This document shows positions 61,713 to 64,000 of a stretch of DNA of 64,000 nucleotides, piece after piece. Within the stretch, counting starts at the first letter, position 1, and each line of letters starts with the position of its first letter. Position numbers and translations under genes: made by a program. This DNA is from Fictibacillus terranigra (lineage in GTDB: Bacteria > Bacillota > Bacilli > Bacillales > Fictibacillaceae), in the NCBI RefSeq assembly GCF_030412265.1, contig NZ_JAUHLN010000001.1, positions 62,001-126,000 on the forward strand, in the 5' to 3' direction. The notes below the pieces were generated by a model. That model saw only the letters and a program-made list of their open reading frames with translations. It was not told where the DNA came from and made no database searches.

Positions 61713-62540
61713 GTGGAACTATGGTTCACGGAAAAACAGACGAAAAACTTTGGGATCACTGCAAAAATTAAACGTACATATGTGACGGAGCAAACAGAAT
61801 TCCAAAAGCTGGATATGGTGGAAACAGAGGAGTTCGGAAACATGCTTATTCTTGACGGCATGGTGATGACCACGCAAAAGGACGAGTTTGTTTATCATGA
61901 GATGGTCGCACACGTACCTTTGTTTACTCATCCGAAACCAACTCAAGTTCTGGTTGTTGGCGGCGGCGATGGCGGTGTGATCCGTGAAGTCTTGAAGCAC
62001 CCTTCCGTAGAGAAGGCAACGTTGGTTGAAATCGATGGAAAAGTGATCGAGTATTCCAAGCAATACCTCCCTGAAATTGCTGGTGATCTGGATAACCCGA
62101 GGGTAGAAGTAAAAGTGGACGATGGCTTCATGCACATCGCAACTAGCGAGAACAAGTATGACGTCATCATGGTCGACTCTACTGAACCGGTAGGACCTGC
62201 TGCGAAATTGTTCGAAAAAGGCTTTTACGAAGGGATTTCAAAGGCTTTGAAAGAAGACGGAATCTTTGTCGCCCAAACGGACAACCCTTGGTTCACACCG
62301 GAACTCATTTCAAAAGTGTTCAAAGACGTTCGCGAAATCTTCCCGATCACGCGTCTTTATACAGCCAATATCCCGACATACCCAAGCGGACTTTGGACGT
62401 TCACGATTGGTTCCAAACAATACGACCCGCTCGAAGTCAACGAAGAGCGTTTTCATGACATCGAGACCAAATACTGGACAAAAGATCTCCAGAAAGCAGC
62501 TTTTGCACTTCCGAAGTTTGTAGGAGATCTGATTAAGTAA
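61713..62540 (+). CDS. speE: Spermidine synthase
   Basis: Transfers aminopropyl from decarboxylated SAM to putrescine, giving spermidine and methylthioadenosine. 275 residues, as in B. subtilis. [15 protein letters not shown] at the N-terminus, [18 protein letters not shown] (SAM site), DSTEPVGPA and [10 protein letters not shown] (active site). Start: the ATG at 61707 is only 3 nt from GAGGAG; the GTG at 61713 has 8 nt and gives the expected N-terminus. Followed by speB after 93 nt. Confidence 0.96.
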   Translation: MELWFTEKQTKNFGITAKIKRTYVTEQTEFQKLDMVETEEFGNMLILDGMVMTTQKDEFVYHEMVAHVPLFTHPKPTQVLVVGGGDGGVIREVLKHPSVEKATLVEIDGKVIEYSKQYLPEIAGDLDNPRVEVKVDDGFMHIATSENKYDVIMVDSTEPVGPAAKLFEKGFYEGISKALKEDGIFVAQTDNPWFTPELISKVFKDVREIFPITRLYTANIPTYPSGLWTFTIGSKQYDPLEVNEERFHDIETKYWTKDLQKAAFALPKFVGDLIK

Positions 62541-62633
62541 AAGAAAACTTCAAAGATATTAATAAACCGAGGCATTGCACATGTAAAGCCGGCAGCTGAA
62601 GCCACACAGAAAGAGAAAGGGGCGACCACAGTC

Positions 62634-63509
62634 ATGCGATTTGACGAAGCCTATTCTGGAAATGTTTTTATTTTAAGCAAGCAGGATTATGAAACAGCCG
62701 ATGCGGTTCTATACGGAATGCCGATGGACTGGACGGTATCCTTCCGTCCGGGTTCTCGTTTCGGCCCTGCAAGAATCCGTGAAGCCTCTTTAGGGCTTGA
62801 GGAATACAGCCCATATGCGGATAAGCATCTTGAAGAAGTCAATTACTTTGATGCGGGTGATATCCCGCTTCCTTTCGGAAATCCGCAGCGCAGCCTTGAT
62901 CTTATCGAAGAATATGTGACAACATTGCTGGATGCCGGGAAATTTCCACTGGGCATGGGCGGAGAGCACCTCGTTTCATGGCCGATCTTTAAGGCGTTAA
63001 AGAATAAATACGATGATTTTGCCATCATCCATATCGATGCCCACGCGGATCTGAGGGAGCAGTATGAGGGAGAGCCTCTTTCCCACTCTACTCCTATACG
63101 AAAAGCGTGCGGACTGATTGGTGCGGAGAATGTTTACTCTTTCGGTATTCGATCAGGAATGAGAGAAGAGTTTCAATTCGCCAGAGAGTCCGGTATGCAT
63201 ATGCATAAGTTCGATGTGGCGGAGCCTTTGAAGAAGGTATTACCGACGCTTGCTGGCCGCAATGTTTACGTAACGATCGACATTGATGTGCTTGATCCTG
63301 CCCATGCACCTGGAACGGGTACGGCTGAGGCAGGAGGGATTACATCCAAAGAATTGCTGGAGGCTATCCATTTAATCTCTGAGTCTGACATCAACATCAT
63401 TGGTGCTGACTTGGTTGAAGTAGCCCCAATCTATGATCCTTCTGAACAAACGCCAATCGCTGCGGGTAAATTCCTGAGGGAAATTCTTTTAGGCTGGGTG
63501 AACAAATAA
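62634..63509 (+). CDS. speB: Agmatinase
   Basis: Hydrolyses agmatine to putrescine and urea, supplying SpeE. 291 residues of the arginase/agmatinase fold, with the two-manganese site in GMGGEHLVSW, IHIDAHADLR and DIDVLDPAHAPGTGT. Order speE-speB as in B. subtilis (ywhF-ywhG). RBS AAAGGGG lies about 12 nt upstream of the ATG, a little long. Confidence 0.97.
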   Translation: MRFDEAYSGNVFILSKQDYETADAVLYGMPMDWTVSFRPGSRFGPARIREASLGLEEYSPYADKHLEEVNYFDAGDIPLPFGNPQRSLDLIEEYVTTLLDAGKFPLGMGGEHLVSWPIFKALKNKYDDFAIIHIDAHADLREQYEGEPLSHSTPIRKACGLIGAENVYSFGIRSGMREEFQFARESGMHMHKFDVAEPLKKVLPTLAGRNVYVTIDIDVLDPAHAPGTGTAEAGGITSKELLEAIHLISESDINIIGADLVEVAPIYDPSEQTPIAAGKFLREILLGWVNK

Positions 63510-63519
63510 TAATGAATGA

Positions 63520-63557
63520 AAAAAGACTGAGCCAATTGTTGGTTTCAGTCTTTTTTT
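63520..63557 (+). terminator. Terminator of speE-speB
   Basis: AAAAAGACTGAGCCAA-TTG-TTGGTTTCAGTCTTTTT. Confidence 0.9.
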
Positions 63558-63638
63558 GTCGAAAAAAAGTAACAATATTGTGTCTATTTTGATATAGTTA
63601 AAAAGGTGAATAGATGAAAGCGGAAAGGAGCAACAGAA

Positions 63639-64000
63639 ATGGGAAATGAGCTTACAAGGTCTCCGATGCCCTTTATGCATCAGCTGTCGGATGCGGTCAT
63701 CCTTCTTACACATGATTTTTGTATACACGAGATGAATTCAGAAGCAGTAAAAATGACAGGCTGCACTTTACCAGAGCTGAAGGGCCTTTCCATATCATGC
63801 CTCCTTCCAGACTTGAATAAAAAACGAAATGAACAGCAAACCATACTGTCTGGCGATACGCATGATCCGATGCTTGTAGATGTGAATATAGATGATTTAG
63901 GAACAGATGAAAAATATAAAGTGTGCATTCTCAAACCTGTAAAAACAGAAGCTACAGATGCTTTTCAGGAAGACCTGCTGGTTGCCTTAACAAATATTGT
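63639..64000 (+). CDS. PAS-domain protein, 3' end outside window
   Basis: ATG at 63639 after AAAGGAG opens a frame that runs off the window (120 codons seen). Residues about 10-100 read as a PAS-type sensor: MPFMHQLSDAVILLTHDFCI, HEMNSEAVKMTGCTLPELKG, then VDVNIDDLGTDEKYKVCILK. The output domain is not visible; a sensor kinase, sigma-54 activator or GGDEF/EAL protein are all possible. Confidence 0.75.
   Translation, partial: MGNELTRSPMPFMHQLSDAVILLTHDFCIHEMNSEAVKMTGCTLPELKGLSISCLLPDLNKKRNEQQTILSGDTHDPMLVDVNIDDLGTDEKYKVCILKPVKTEATDAFQEDLLVALTNI

Overview
This window is chromosomal DNA of an endospore-forming, low-to-mid GC Firmicute of the Bacillaceae. The evidence is a set of sporulation genes (ywcE, an alpha/beta-type SASP, gerQ, spo0M, pbpG), a menaquinol oxidase operon (qoxBCD), HemQ-type haem synthesis, and a gene order that largely follows the Bacillus subtilis ywc-ywd-ywf-ywg-ywh stretch (ywdI/ywdK/gerQ, hemQ/pta/lipL/ywfO/ywgA, ywhD/pbpG/speE/speB). 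A Fictibacillus-like or related genus fits, but that is inference. No rRNA, tRNA, prophage, insertion-sequence transposase or CRISPR array was found.

Layout. 1-2.8 kb: 3' part of the aa3 menaquinol oxidase operon (qoxB partial, qoxC, qoxD) facing ywcE. 3.1-5.6 kb: proBA. 5.8-8.8 kb: a MarR-controlled EmrAB-like efflux operon. 9-18.9 kb: phosphodiester glycosidase, SASP, MsrAB fusion, type 2 IPP isomerase, two acetyltransferases, a DUF523/DUF1722 protein, a Crp-type regulator and an HD hydrolase. 18.9-22.5 kb: a preQ1-riboswitch-controlled queuosine precursor transporter, alanine dehydrogenase and its probable activator AdeR. 22.6-30.5 kb: oligoendopeptidase, CtaM-like oxidase assembly factor, stress proteins and a decayed oxidase-like pseudogene. 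30.7-36.6 kb: a large secreted nucleotidase (YfkN-like), an orphan sensor kinase and a beta carbonic anhydrase. 37-46 kb: ywd/ywf genes with a GH13 glucosidase, a LexA-boxed YvrJ-like gene, hemQ, spo0M, CcpA-boxed pta, lipL and a methyltransferase. 46.2-56 kb: ywfO, ywgA, a 1451-residue bacillopeptidase F, a PurR-boxed purine permease and ywhD. 56-64 kb: a repeat-rich gap, pbpG, an amidohydrolase, a type I toxin-antitoxin locus, a ketopantoate reductase-like gene, speE-speB and the start of a PAS-domain gene.

Links between genes. QoxBCD, HemQ (haem) and the CtaM-like DUF420 protein all serve aa3 oxidase biogenesis. SpeB and SpeE make putrescine and spermidine. The amidohydrolase may recycle methylthioadenosine released by SpeE. 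YwcE, SASP, GerQ, Spo0M and PbpG serve sporulation or germination.

The least expected signals lie between genes: (1) a compact type I toxin-antitoxin locus (60.14-60.52 kb) with a 27-residue holin-like toxin and a convergent structured RNA; (2) three intergenic arrays in which a short motif recurs about every 21 bp, with a different motif in each array (2.95, 28.82 and 56.48 kb); (3) a near-perfect LexA box over the promoter of a small membrane protein gene; (4) a perfect TGTGA-N6-TCACA palindrome just downstream of a Crp-type regulator gene; (5) a 32-bp perfect palindromic terminator that holds both convergent stop codons and gives two unrelated proteins the same last residues; (6) two families of dispersed repeats.
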